The translations under genes were made by a program, and so were the position numbers. The notes beneath the pieces are model-generated. The model was not told the DNA's origin and did no database searches. It saw only the letters and a list, made by a program, of their open reading frames with translations. From the NCBI GenBank assembly GCA_003460745.1, contig QTVU01000009.1, positions 1 to 64,000 of the forward strand: a DNA stretch of 64,000 bases. Direction: 5' to 3'. The stretch comes from Firmicutes bacterium AM55-24TS. Lineage in GTDB: Bacteria; Bacillota; Clostridia; UBA1381. Of this stretch, positions 53,799-61,062 are shown one piece after another (positions within the stretch are counted from its first letter, which is position 1; the number at the start of each line of letters is the position of its first letter).

Positions 53799-55073
53799 AT
53801 GGTAAAAGCAATAGTTGGTGCAAACTGGGGCGATGAAGGTAAGGGCAAGATTACAGATATGCTTGCTGCTGACAGTGACATCGTAATCAGATTTCAGGGC
53901 GGTGCAAACGCAGGTCACACTATTATAAACGAATACGGAAAATTTGCATTGCATCTTCTTCCGTCAGGTTCATTCAATCAGAATGTAACAAATATGATCG
54001 GAAACGGTGTTGCACTTGATATTCCTGAACTTATAAAGGAAATTGACGAGGTCGTAAAACGTGGTGTTCCGAAGCCGAACATTGTTGTGTCAGAAAGAAC
54101 ACAGGTTCTTATGCCTTATCACAAGTTGTTTGACCAGTACGAAGAAGAAAGACTTTCAGACCGTCAGTTCGGTTCTACAAAGTCAGGTATAGCACCGTTC
54201 TTCTCAGATAAATTTTCAAAAATCGGTTTTCAGGTTTGGGAACTTTTCGAGCCTGAAAGACTAAAGGAAAAGATTAAGAACGTAATCGAAGTAAAAAATC
54301 TTATGCTTGAACATATCTATCATAAACCGCTATTGGACGCAGACGAGCTTTTCAATACACTTATGGAATATGCCGATATGATTAGGCCGTATGTGATTGA
54401 TTCGGTTGCATTTATGCACAACGCAATCAAAGAGGGTAAGAAAATTCTTTTGGAAGGTCAGCTTGGCTCACTGAAAGATCCTGATTTCGGTATTTATCCG
54501 ATGACAACTTCTTCATCTACTCTTGCCGGTTACGGTGCGGTTGGTGCAGGTATTCCTCCGTATGAAATTACAGACATAATTACAGTTGTAAAAGCATATT
54601 CATCAGCAGTTGGTGCAGGTGCATTTGTTTCGGAAATATTTGGCGAAGAGGCAGATGAACTTAGAAGACGCGGCGGTGACGGCGGTGAATTCGGTGCTAC
54701 AACAGGCAGACCGAGACGTATGGGTTGGTTCGACTGTGTTGCGTCACGTTACGGCTGTCGTGTACAGGGTACAACTCAAGTTGCATTTACTGTACTTGAC
54801 GTACTTGGTTATCTTGATGAAATTCCTGTATGTGTGGGATATGAAGTTGACGGTGAAGTTATCAGAGATTTCCCTACAACAAACAAGCTTGAAAGAGCAA
54901 AGCCTGTTTTGAAAGTTCTTCCGGGTTGGAAATCTGACATCAGAGGTATCAAGAAATATGAGGACTTACCGGAAAATTGCCGTAAGTACATCGAATTTGT
55001 TGAAAAAGAACTTGAAGTGCCTATTAAGATTGTTTCTAACGGTCCTTCAAGAGAAGATATTATATTGAAATAA
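53799..55073 (+). CDS. purA: Adenylosuccinate synthetase
   Basis: PurA makes adenylosuccinate from IMP, aspartate and GTP, committing flux to AMP. The 424-residue protein shows the GTP-binding start VGANWGDEGKGKITDMLA, the IMP-binding QGGANAGHTI, the conserved QFGSTKSGIAP, EGQLGSLKDPDFGIYPMTTS, and the C-terminal GRPRRMGWFD. Normal length. The start follows GGAGGACAAATAC. Together with purB it completes the AMP branch. Downstream is a HAD-like gene about 28 bases away, probably co-transcribed. Confidence 0.96.
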   Translation: MVKAIVGANWGDEGKGKITDMLAADSDIVIRFQGGANAGHTIINEYGKFALHLLPSGSFNQNVTNMIGNGVALDIPELIKEIDEVVKRGVPKPNIVVSERTQVLMPYHKLFDQYEEERLSDRQFGSTKSGIAPFFSDKFSKIGFQVWELFEPERLKEKIKNVIEVKNLMLEHIYHKPLLDADELFNTLMEYADMIRPYVIDSVAFMHNAIKEGKKILLEGQLGSLKDPDFGIYPMTTSSSTLAGYGAVGAGIPPYEITDIITVVKAYSSAVGAGAFVSEIFGEEADELRRRGGDGGEFGATTGRPRRMGWFDCVASRYGCRVQGTTQVAFTVLDVLGYLDEIPVCVGYEVDGEVIRDFPTTNKLERAKPVLKVLPGWKSDIRGIKKYEDLPENCRKYIEFVEKELEVPIKIVSNGPSREDIILK

Positions 55074-55101
55074 TTAAAATGAACCCAAGGGGGAATTTGT
55101 T

Positions 55102-56925
55102 ATGGACGCATCTAAAATCAAATTGATTATATGGGACCTTGACGAAACCTTTTGGAACGGTACTATTTCAGAACAAAAGGTCGCACCTGTTAAGCAGGCT
55201 TGCGACCTTGTTTTGTTATCCTCAAAAAAGGGAATTGTCAATTCGATTTGTTCCAAAAATGATGAAAAGCCGTGTATCGATAAGCTGAAAGAATGGGATT
55301 TGGATAAGTATTTTGTGTTCAATTCGATTAACTGGGAGCCGAAAGGTCAGAGGATTAAAGATACTGTGGAAAGTATGAATTTAAGACCTTGCAATGTACT
55401 TTTTATTGACGATAATAAGCTGAATTTGGAGGAGGCAAAGTTTTTCTGCCCCGATATTATGACAATGCTGCCCGATAAAATCGGTGAACTTTATGCGGCG
55501 GTTTCAATGCTTGATAAGAATGACGAAAAATTATCACGTCTTGAAAGTTACAAGGTGCTTGAAAAGAAAAATAAGATTAAAAAGAGTATCGGTTCAAATG
55601 AAGAATTTTTGCGACAGAGCAATATCCACGTTGATTTTCATTCGGATTGTGCGGAACACATTGACAGATTGCATGAGCTTATATTTCGTGCAAATCAGCT
55701 TAATTTTACGAAAGTGCGCTCAACAAAAGACGAACTTAAAGCGTTGTTTGAAGATAAAAATGCGAAATGTGAATATATAACGGCGTATGACAAGTACGGT
55801 GAATACGGAATTGTCGGCTTTTATGCCGTAAAGGATAATGCACTTGTGCATTTTTTGTTTTCGTGCCGTACGCTTGGTATGGGGATTGAGCAATATACAT
55901 ATGAAAAAATCGGTTGTCCGGAACTTGATGTTGTAGGTGACGTGTCGGTTAAAATCGGTAAAAACGAGCCGACTGTAACGTGGATAAATCAAGATAACGT
56001 AAAGACGGATAATGAATTTGAGGACATAAAAAATACCGGTTTTAAGGTGCTTATAAAAGGGCCTTGCGACTTAAATCAAATATTTTCGTTCATAAAAAAT
56101 GAGGATATATTCGAGTGTGAGTTCACGTATGTGAGCCGCGAAAAACAGTCGCTCGGTGTTGCGATTGAGGGTATGAACCATACTTCGCAAATTGTAAATG
56201 CCTATTCGATTACAGGCGAAGAAACAGCCGAAATTTGTAAACTTCCTATATGCGACAGCCAAATGTACTCGGACAGCATTTATAAAAATAAGTACGGAAT
56301 GATTTTTATAAGTATTTTGACTGACGCTAATCTCGGCGTGTATCGAAATAAAAACAACGGTGCTGTTTTTGCGTTTGGTGAGTATATTTATCCGCTTACC
56401 GACAAGGCTATGTGGAAAAAGTATATTAATAAAGAAGTTTATACCGCAAATTGTGATTTTAAAGAAAAGGATTTGCAGAAGATTGCGGGAGAATATGAGT
56501 TCTTGGGCAGACTTACACCGAAGCAGACGGCGGAAAATCTGCGGTTTATCTATGAGCATATCAAACCCGATACGGAACTTGTTATTTTGCTTGGCTGCGA
56601 ACGTGAGTACAAGGATAATAAGCTGGAGGCTTGGGTGAACAGGCACAATGACCACAAGGAATATAATGCGGCGGTACGGAAAGAATTTGACGGCTGCAAA
56701 AACGTGACGTTGTTTGACGTGAATGAATATATAACGTCCGATGATGATTTTAACGACAGTGTAAACCATTATAAAAAACGTGTGTATTACTTGATGGCAC
56801 AAAAATTTACCGAAATGATAAATGCTCATGCAAACGCAGATGTAGCAAAGCAAACGTCAAAAGCAAAACTTGCTTATTTAACATTAAAACAAAAAATTAA
56901 AAAGATTGTTAAACCAAACGGTTAA
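55102..56925 (+). CDS. FkbH-like HAD-family protein
   Basis: 607 residues. An N-terminal HAD-IIIC phosphatase domain has motif I IIWDLDETFWNG (DxDxT, Asp 12/14), motif III-like VLFIDDNKLNLEEAKFF (about 100) and the FkbH family layout. A middle acyltransferase-like (GNAT) domain follows (about 170-270; FRANQLNFTKVRSTKDEL, then SCRTLGMGIEQYTYEKIG). A C-terminal SGNH-like segment (about 470-595; LVILLGCEREYKDNKLEAWV, DVNEYITSDDDFNDSVNHYK) completes it. FkbH proteins load glyceryl units from 1,3-bisphosphoglycerate onto carrier proteins in polyketide pathways, but no carrier protein or synthase lies here. So the substrate is open; a cell-surface polymer is possible. Confidence 0.8.
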   Translation: MDASKIKLIIWDLDETFWNGTISEQKVAPVKQACDLVLLSSKKGIVNSICSKNDEKPCIDKLKEWDLDKYFVFNSINWEPKGQRIKDTVESMNLRPCNVLFIDDNKLNLEEAKFFCPDIMTMLPDKIGELYAAVSMLDKNDEKLSRLESYKVLEKKNKIKKSIGSNEEFLRQSNIHVDFHSDCAEHIDRLHELIFRANQLNFTKVRSTKDELKALFEDKNAKCEYITAYDKYGEYGIVGFYAVKDNALVHFLFSCRTLGMGIEQYTYEKIGCPELDVVGDVSVKIGKNEPTVTWINQDNVKTDNEFEDIKNTGFKVLIKGPCDLNQIFSFIKNEDIFECEFTYVSREKQSLGVAIEGMNHTSQIVNAYSITGEETAEICKLPICDSQMYSDSIYKNKYGMIFISILTDANLGVYRNKNNGAVFAFGEYIYPLTDKAMWKKYINKEVYTANCDFKEKDLQKIAGEYEFLGRLTPKQTAENLRFIYEHIKPDTELVILLGCEREYKDNKLEAWVNRHNDHKEYNAAVRKEFDGCKNVTLFDVNEYITSDDDFNDSVNHYKKRVYYLMAQKFTEMINAHANADVAKQTSKAKLAYLTLKQKIKKIVKPNG

Positions 56926-56933
56926 ATTTTATA

Positions 56934-56962
56934 TTGACAAAACAGTTGCATTAGAATAAAAT
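56934..56962 (+). promoter_or_regulatory. Predicted sigma-A promoter of the CapA-like gene
   Basis: TTGACA (56934-56939), 17-base spacer, TAAAAT (56957-56962), about 36 bases before the start codon at 56998. Confidence 0.65.
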
Positions 56963-56997
56963 TAAACTATTGATTAAAATAATTTGGGAGATTATAA

Positions 56998-58047
56998 ATG
57001 AGTATACGAAAGGTAACTATATGCTTGGCGGTGATTCTTTTCATATCTGCCACCGTTCTTGCATTTACATCTAATAAACGTGCAGAAAAAAAGGCTGAAA
57101 AAGAATATACGCCTACCGCACAGACGGTCACAATGACGGCTGTCGGCGACTGTACGTTGGCAACTGACATAAACGCAGACCCAAACGGCAGCTTTAAATC
57201 GGTTGCCGAGTCTTTAAACGGCGATTATTCATATTTCTTTAAAAATGTTTCACCGATATTTTCGGAGGACGATTTAACTATCGTAAATTTTGAGGGTACT
57301 TTGTCAAATCAAGGAACAAGACAGGATAAGCAGTTTGCTTTCAGGGGTAAGCCTGAATATGTGCAGATACTTACATCGTCAAGTGTTGAGGCGGCAAACC
57401 TTGCAAATAACCACAGTGCCGATTACGGTGACGTAAGTCTTTCGGACACGATAAAATATTTGAATGAGGCCGGTATCTCCAATTTTATAGGTACGAATAC
57501 CGCGATAAGAGATGTAAACGGAATATCGGTCGGACTTGTCGGAATTGACGCACTTGACGAAACAGAGGCGGCAAAACTTGAAAATGTCATCGGTTCGGTT
57601 AAAAGTCTTGGTGCACAGCTTGTTATAGTAAGTATTCACTGGGGCGAAGAAAAGGCTACCGCTCCGAACGATACACAAACAGAGCTTGCACACAAGGCGA
57701 TTGACGCAGGTGCAGACCTTGTTTTGGGAACACACCCTCACGTTTTGCAGGGTATTGAAAAATACAACGGTAAATATATAGCGTACAGCTTAGGTAACTT
57801 CTGCTTCGGCGGTAACAATAACCCGGCGGACAAGGACACAGTTATATACAGACAGACATTTACGTTTGTTGACGGGGTTATGCAGGAGGACGATAATATG
57901 ACGCTTATTCCCGCAACAATTTCGGGTCATGATGAGTATAACGACTATCAGCCGGCAATAGCTGAGGGTGACAGAAAGACTCAAATAGAGAATAAGTTGA
58001 TTGAATATTCGACACCGCTCGGACTTTCTACGCTTAATTTCAGATAA
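56998..58047 (+). CDS. CapA/PgsA-family metallophosphatase-like protein
   Basis: A 349-residue protein anchored by an N-terminal membrane segment (about 5-23). The CapA fold is clear: GDCTLATD (metal site), TIVNFEGTLSNQG, NLANNHSADYG, IVSIHWGEE, GADLVLGTHPHVLQG and YSLGNFCFGG. Family members act in poly-gamma-glutamate or capsule synthesis (CapA/PgsA) or in related wall metabolism, but no CapB/CapC neighbour is present. So the polymer is unknown. It has its own promoter. Confidence 0.88.
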   Translation: MSIRKVTICLAVILFISATVLAFTSNKRAEKKAEKEYTPTAQTVTMTAVGDCTLATDINADPNGSFKSVAESLNGDYSYFFKNVSPIFSEDDLTIVNFEGTLSNQGTRQDKQFAFRGKPEYVQILTSSSVEAANLANNHSADYGDVSLSDTIKYLNEAGISNFIGTNTAIRDVNGISVGLVGIDALDETEAAKLENVIGSVKSLGAQLVIVSIHWGEEKATAPNDTQTELAHKAIDAGADLVLGTHPHVLQGIEKYNGKYIAYSLGNFCFGGNNNPADKDTVIYRQTFTFVDGVMQEDDNMTLIPATISGHDEYNDYQPAIAEGDRKTQIENKLIEYSTPLGLSTLNFR

Positions 58048-58060
58048 TTTGTTTTTACTA

Positions 58061-58090
58061 TTGACAAATGGCAGTAAAGTTTAGTATAAT
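58061..58090 (+). promoter_or_regulatory. Sigma-A promoter of the ABC transporter operon
   Basis: TTGACA (58061-58066), an 18-base spacer and TATAAT (58085-58090). The transcript would start near 58097 and give a leader of about 120 bases. Confidence 0.8.
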
Positions 58091-58096
58091 ATAACA

Positions 58097-58190
58097 CAGA
58101 TTAGATGAGATTAGAACAGACAGAGCATATTTTAATATGATTTTTATGCCTCTCGGACTTATCTGTCTGAGAGGTTTTTCTGTTTTTTCT
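58097..58190 (+). promoter_or_regulatory. Attenuator leader with terminator and antiterminator
   Basis: A terminator hairpin is formed by CCTCTCGGAC (58149-58158) and GTCTGAGAGG (58165-58174), followed by two T runs, about 27 bases before the lipoprotein gene. A mutually exclusive pairing exists: CAGACAGA (58117-58124) with TCTGTCTG (58162-58169), and GCATA (58125-58129) with TATGC (58145-58149). The alternative hides half of the terminator. This is the layout of a conditional attenuator. No known riboswitch or T-box motif is recognised; a short open frame (58105-58140) has no ribosome site. Confidence 0.7.
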
Positions 58191-58215
58191 TGCAAAAAAG
58201 AAAGGAAGATGTAAA

Positions 58216-59238
58216 ATGAAAAATTTAAAGAAGATTATTGCAATGGGACTAACAGCCGCACTATGTGCCGTTTCTTTGGCAGGTTGCGGAGGCACACAAA
58301 ACGGTGGAACTGACGGAGCAACAGACACAAATGCTAAAGATACATACAAAATCGGTGTACTTCAATACGCAGACCATCCGTCGCTTGATAACTGCCGTGA
58401 GGGCTTTAAGCAGGGACTTGATTCAGAGGGTATCAAGTATGATATTACAGAATCGTCTGCAAAGGGTGACGACTCAACAAATACACAAATTGCACAGCAA
58501 TTTGTTTCACAAGGTATGGACCTTGTATGCGGTATCGCAACACCGTCTGCGCAGGCTTGCTACAATGCGGCTTACGAGGCAAAGATTCCTGTAATCTTTA
58601 ACGCAGTGTCAGACCCTGTTGCCGCAAAGCTTGCAGAAAGCGATACACAGGCAATGGACGGAATTACAGGTGTAAGCGATATGTTGCCTGTTGACGAACA
58701 GTTAAAGCTTATCCGTGAAATGTTGCCTGACGCAAAGAAAATCGGTATACTTTACACAACAAGTGAAGCAAATTCTGTTTCTACAATAGAAACATATAAG
58801 CAAAAAGTAGGCGAATACGGTTTTGAACTTGTTGAAAAGGGTATTACAAATGCCGCTGAAATTCCGCAGGCAGTAGACCTTTTGGTAAGCGAAGTTGACT
58901 GTATCTCAAATATGACAGACAACACAGTTGTTGAAAACTTGCCTATACTTCTTGAAAAGGCAACTGCTAAAAACATTCCTGTATTCGGCAGTGAAGAAGA
59001 ACAAGTAGGAAACGGCTGTATCGCGTCAGCCGGTATCGACTACATTGAACTTGGTAAAAAAGCAGGCGTTATGGCTGCAAGAGTGCTAAAGGGTGAGGAC
59101 GTTAAGAATATCCCTTTCGAAACTCTTACAGAAAGTAAAATTACAATCAACACTGACGTCGCAGAAAAAATCGGAGTAACAATACCGCAGTCAATCACAG
59201 ACAGAGCTGAGGTCAAAAACGCTCCGTCTGAATCATGA
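58216..59238 (+). CDS. ABC transporter substrate-binding lipoprotein, TrpX-like
   Basis: 340 residues with a lipoprotein signal (AALCAVSLAGCGG, lipid Cys at about residue 24), a Gly/Thr/Asp linker, and a periplasmic-binding fold of the ABC_sub_bind type (YKIGVLQYADHPSLDNCREG, ATPSAQACYNAAYEAKIPVI, KIGILYTTSEANSV). This family includes streptococcal TrpX, a tryptophan-linked binding protein; the ligand here is not shown by sequence. It is first in an operon with permease and ATPase genes, its stop overlapping the permease start. Expression is probably controlled by the leader upstream. Confidence 0.88.
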   Translation: MKNLKKIIAMGLTAALCAVSLAGCGGTQNGGTDGATDTNAKDTYKIGVLQYADHPSLDNCREGFKQGLDSEGIKYDITESSAKGDDSTNTQIAQQFVSQGMDLVCGIATPSAQACYNAAYEAKIPVIFNAVSDPVAAKLAESDTQAMDGITGVSDMLPVDEQLKLIREMLPDAKKIGILYTTSEANSVSTIETYKQKVGEYGFELVEKGITNAAEIPQAVDLLVSEVDCISNMTDNTVVENLPILLEKATAKNIPVFGSEEEQVGNGCIASAGIDYIELGKKAGVMAARVLKGEDVKNIPFETLTESKITINTDVAEKIGVTIPQSITDRAEVKNAPSES

Positions 59239-60137
59239 TTGAAGGACTGATAGTCGGAATACTTGAGCAGGGACTGATATATGGAATAATGGCTATGGGT
59301 GTGTATATCACCTATACCATTCTTGATTTCCCCGATTTGTCTGTAGACGGTACGTTCCCTCTCGGAATAGCTATATGCTTTGTGATGATTAATAACGGTC
59401 TTAATCCGTGGCTTGCATTGCTTGCGGCATTTGCCGCAGGGTGCATAGCCGGTATGTTTACGGGAATTTTCAACGTAAAACTCAGAATACGCAATCTTCT
59501 TTGCGGTATTCTTACTATGACGGCTCTTTATTCGATAAATTACGGAATAGTCGGAAAAGCGTCGGATTTCCTAAGTATGGATACAACGACTATTTTCTCG
59601 CAGACAGCTTTCCTTTTCGGAAACGGTCACTTTGCATTGTACTCTAAACTTGTTGTTATTCTTGTGATTACGCTTATCGCAAAGTTTGCACTTGATTGGT
59701 ATATGCGTACAAAGTCGGGATTTCTTTTAAGAAGTGTCGGAGATAATGAGGGGCTTGTAATCACGCTTGCACAAAATCCGGGAACGATTAAAATTATCGG
59801 TCTTGCGATTGCAAACGGACTTGTTTCGCTTGCCGGTGCGGTGTACTGCCAATACGGCAAAGCGTTTAACGTTGCATCTGGTACGGGTACTGTTGTTATG
59901 GGTCTTGCCGCTGTTATTATCGGCTCGACTATATTTAAGAAAATTAAATTCCTTAGAATTACAACAGGCGTGCTTTTCGGTATGATTATTTATAAGGCCT
60001 GTATTTCAATCGCACTTGCCGCAGGTTTGCGTTCGCAAGATACAAACCTTATGATAACGATTTTGTTTATTGCAACACTTTGCGTAGACGAATTTTTGCT
60101 TAAAAAGAAGAAAGTTGGGGTGAAGAAAAATGCTTGA
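59235..60137 (+). CDS. ABC transporter permease, TrpY-like
   Basis: A 300-residue integral membrane protein with about eight hydrophobic segments and the LivH-type (BPD_transp_2) pattern: GIMAMGVYITYTILDFPDLS at the first helix and a cytoplasmic loop with RTKSGFLLRSVGDNEGL that contacts the ATPase. It imports the ligand bound by the neighbouring lipoprotein. The start overlaps the previous stop (ATGA). The end overlaps the ATPase start by eight bases. Confidence 0.9.
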   Translation: MIEGLIVGILEQGLIYGIMAMGVYITYTILDFPDLSVDGTFPLGIAICFVMINNGLNPWLALLAAFAAGCIAGMFTGIFNVKLRIRNLLCGILTMTALYSINYGIVGKASDFLSMDTTTIFSQTAFLFGNGHFALYSKLVVILVITLIAKFALDWYMRTKSGFLLRSVGDNEGLVITLAQNPGTIKIIGLAIANGLVSLAGAVYCQYGKAFNVASGTGTVVMGLAAVIIGSTIFKKIKFLRITTGVLFGMIIYKACISIALAAGLRSQDTNLMITILFIATLCVDEFLLKKKKVGVKKNA

Positions 60138-60903
60138 ACTTTCTCACATTTATAAAACTTTTAATCAAGGAACTATTGATGAAAAGGTACTTTTTTCGGA
60201 CTTTAACATAACTGTAAACGACGGTGATTTTGTCGGAGTTATCGGTTCAAACGGTTCGGGAAAAACGACTATGTTAAACGTCATTTCGGGCGATATGCCG
60301 ATTGACAGCGGAAGTGTTTTGCTTGACGGTAAGGAGCTTAATAAGCTGAAAAACTTTAAACGTGCGCAGAGAATAGGCAGAGTTTTTCAAAATCCCGCAA
60401 TGGGAACCTGTCCGTCAATGACTATATGGGAAAACCTGTCTATCGCAGATAATAAGGGTAAGAATTTCGGACTTTCGTTTGGACTCAACCGTCAGAGAAA
60501 AGACTTTTACCGTTCACAGCTTGAACTTTTGGGTATGGGACTTGAAAACAGACTTTCAACCCTTGCAGGCTCACTTTCGGGTGGTCAAAGACAGGCGCTT
60601 GCACTTATTATGGCGACTATGATCAGACCTGATTTGTTGCTTTTGGATGAACATACAGCCGCACTTGACCCTAAATCTTCTGATACGGTTATGATGCTTA
60701 CGGATAAGATTGTTCATGAAAAGAACATAACAACCATTATGGTAACGCATAATCTTCGTCACGCGGTTGAGCATGGCACAAGAACTGTTATGATGCATAA
60801 CGGCGAGGCTATTATGGACGTTTCCGGTGCGGAAAAAGAAAATAAGACGATAAATGACTACTTGACAGTGTTTAACGAAATAAGTATCGAATGTGGAAAT
60901 TAG
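60130..60903 (+). CDS. ABC transporter ATPase, TrpZ-like
   Basis: A 257-residue ABC ATPase. Walker A is VIGSNGSGKTTMLN (about 38-47), the Q-loop is FQNPAMG, the signature is LSGGQRQALALI, Walker B is LLLLDEHTAALD and the switch histidine is in MVTHN. It couples ATP hydrolysis to uptake through the permease encoded just before. It is the last gene of the operon and is followed by a strong terminator. All catalytic motifs are intact. Confidence 0.95.
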   Translation: MLELSHIYKTFNQGTIDEKVLFSDFNITVNDGDFVGVIGSNGSGKTTMLNVISGDMPIDSGSVLLDGKELNKLKNFKRAQRIGRVFQNPAMGTCPSMTIWENLSIADNKGKNFGLSFGLNRQRKDFYRSQLELLGMGLENRLSTLAGSLSGGQRQALALIMATMIRPDLLLLDEHTAALDPKSSDTVMMLTDKIVHEKNITTIMVTHNLRHAVEHGTRTVMMHNGEAIMDVSGAEKENKTINDYLTVFNEISIECGN

Positions 60904-60906
60904 CCT

Positions 60907-60944
60907 AAAAGCTGAATTTGAGAGTGTTCAAATTCAGCTTTTTT
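60907..60944 (+). terminator. Terminator of the ABC transporter operon
   Basis: AAAAGCTGAATTTGA pairs with TTCAAATTCAGCTTTT around a short loop and is followed by T residues. Confidence 0.9.
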
Positions 60945-60977
60945 AGTATAAAAATCAGCAAATATTTCATTCTCTTC

Positions 60978-61006
60978 TTGAATTTTTATTCATTAAAGTT
61001 TATAAT
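60978..61006 (+). promoter_or_regulatory. Predicted sigma-A promoter of the rhamnogalacturonan lyase gene
   Basis: TTGAAT (60978-60983), 17-base spacer and TATAAT (61001-61006), about 57 bases before the start codon at 61063. Confidence 0.65.
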
Positions 61007-61062
61007 GAAAAAAGAGGCTTAAGAGAGATATTGGAGCGATTTGGGGTAAGGGAGAAAAAACT

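Noticed and set aside
56071..56853. Open frame of 260 codons on the minus strand opposite the FkbH-like gene
   Set aside because: It is a shadow of a well-supported gene, with Ile/Phe/His-rich composition, no ribosome site and no family resemblance.
58105..58140. Possible leader peptide MRLEQTEHILI before the ABC transporter
   Set aside because: No ribosome binding site, only about 8 bases after the predicted transcript start, and no run of regulatory codons. The RNA pairing is the better explanation.
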